DNA of 64,000 bases from Bradyrhizobium daqingense (lineage in GTDB: Bacteria; Pseudomonadota; Alphaproteobacteria; Rhizobiales; Xanthobacteraceae), in assembly GCF_021044685.1 (NCBI RefSeq), contig NZ_CP088014.1:1178001-1242000 (forward strand), given 5' to 3'. Of this stretch, positions 63,454 to 64,000 are shown piece by piece. The first letter of the stretch is position 1. Every line of letters begins with the position of its first letter. Made by a program: the position numbers and the translations under genes. Below the pieces are notes generated by a model. That model was not told the DNA's origin and searched no databases. It saw only the letters and a list, made by a program, of their open reading frames with translations.

Positions 63454-64000
63454 ATGATGACCGCGTCCAAGGCCTTCATTGCACTCTGTCTGCTCGCGGT
63501 GATCGGCACCGTGCTGGTGATCGGCCCCACCGAGCTGCGCCGCCTGCTGCCGTCGGGGGCGAAGACTGAGGTCGCCATCGCGGCCAAGCCGGAGGCCAAG
63601 GCCGAAGCCAAGGCCGAGCCCAAAGCGGAAGCGAAGGTCGAAACCAGGTCGGAACCCAAACCGGAACAGCAGAAGCTTGTTTCTAACGCGCCGCCGTCAC
63701 CAGCCGCGTCGCCGTCACCTGCGCCCCAGCCGAAGGCCGACGCGCTGGCCGAGACGCAGAAGCAGGTCGCGGCGCTGGCCGATATCGCGCCGGTCAAGCC
63801 AGCGCCGCCTGTGGCCGATGCCGGCCCCCGTTTCGACGTCGCGCGCATCGACGATCATGGCGAGGCGGCGGTGATCGCCGGGCGGGCCGCCCCGGGTTCG
63901 AAGGTCGAGTTGCTGCGCGACGGCAAGCCGCTCGACTCGGTCGTGGCCGATGCATCCGGTCAGTTCGTGATGACCCCGCCGCAGCTTCCGGCCGGCTCCT
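63454..64000 (+). CDS. Membrane-anchored Ala/Lys/Pro-rich protein (3' end outside window)
   Basis: ATG ATG at 63454-63459 opens a frame that runs to the window end (182 codons). One N-terminal helix (FIALCLLAVIGTVLVIGP), a repetitive KAEAKAEPKAEAKVE-type linker, then a folded start FDVARIDDHGEAAVIAGRAA and VELLRDGKPLDSVVADASGQ. This resembles the Ig-like region that precedes a LysM domain in envelope proteins of Bradyrhizobium; the LysM part would lie beyond the window, so the assignment is tentative. Confidence 0.65.
   Translation, partial: MMTASKAFIALCLLAVIGTVLVIGPTELRRLLPSGAKTEVAIAAKPEAKAEAKAEPKAEAKVETRSEPKPEQQKLVSNAPPSPAASPSPAPQPKADALAETQKQVAALADIAPVKPAPPVADAGPRFDVARIDDHGEAAVIAGRAAPGSKVELLRDGKPLDSVVADASGQFVMTPPQLPAGS

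Overview
The window is high-GC chromosomal DNA of an alphaproteobacterium, most likely Bradyrhizobium or a close relative in Nitrobacteraceae. This is inferred from FixJ- and CheA-type signalling genes, a FixK-type box, the style of the dispersed palindromic repeats and the protein sequences; no database search was possible. No IS element, prophage, CRISPR array or rRNA was seen. One tRNA, tRNA-Ser(CGA), is present. Layout: 1-4.2 kb is housekeeping: the end of a GNAT acetyltransferase, rplU-rpmA with a clear promoter and terminator, a shortened ROK-family protein, an alpha/beta hydrolase and the tRNA. 4.3-8.6 kb is a marR-paoA-paoB-paoC set for a cytoplasmic molybdenum aldehyde oxidoreductase. 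8.7-16 kb holds three regulator/target pairs (LysR with an aldo/keto reductase, a DUF2157 with a GDYXXLXY membrane protein, a MocR-type regulator with an EamA transporter). 16-23.7 kb holds a FixK-like box, a degenerate receiver-EAL protein, a LuxR protein with a histidine-less kinase-like domain, an Hpt protein, a Crp/Fnr regulator and a lone receiver. 24.1-34.9 kb is a signalling block: cheA (with its own receiver)-cheW-cheY-cheR-PilZ-like, two further response regulators, and a large hybrid histidine kinase translationally coupled to a receiver. cheB and a chemoreceptor are absent. 35-42.2 kb looks like a complete catabolic island: a GntR regulator facing a NitT/TauT-type ABC transporter, an IlvD/Edd dehydratase, an RraA-family protein and a Tat-exported lactonase, with a perfect 26-bp palindrome in the divergent promoter. 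42.4-53.4 kb is a mix: oligopeptidase B, a class V aminotransferase, a nuclease-fold protein that may lack its catalytic glutamate, a pseudo-caspase with both catalytic residues replaced, an efflux adaptor, a lactonase-fold protein and several very small genes. 53.4-60.4 kb is a partly decayed AraC-linked efflux/detoxification module (metallo-beta-lactamase-fold hydrolase, DHA2 pump with EmrA-like adaptor, NADH dehydrogenase-like flavoprotein, small protein, AraC regulator). It contains remnants of a short-chain dehydrogenase and of a second AraC gene. A promoter block of about 76 bp occurs twice, each copy carrying a 20-bp-spaced direct repeat, and the AraC gene itself has a related 20-bp-spaced repeat upstream. 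60.5-64 kb has a membrane GGDEF-EAL protein and the start of a secreted proline/alanine/lysine-rich protein. The strongest candidates for something undescribed are the AraC repeat-promoter regulon, the palindrome-controlled sugar-acid island, and the cluster of degenerate signalling proteins (pseudo-caspase, REC-EAL with lost catalytic residues, His-less DHp-LuxR).
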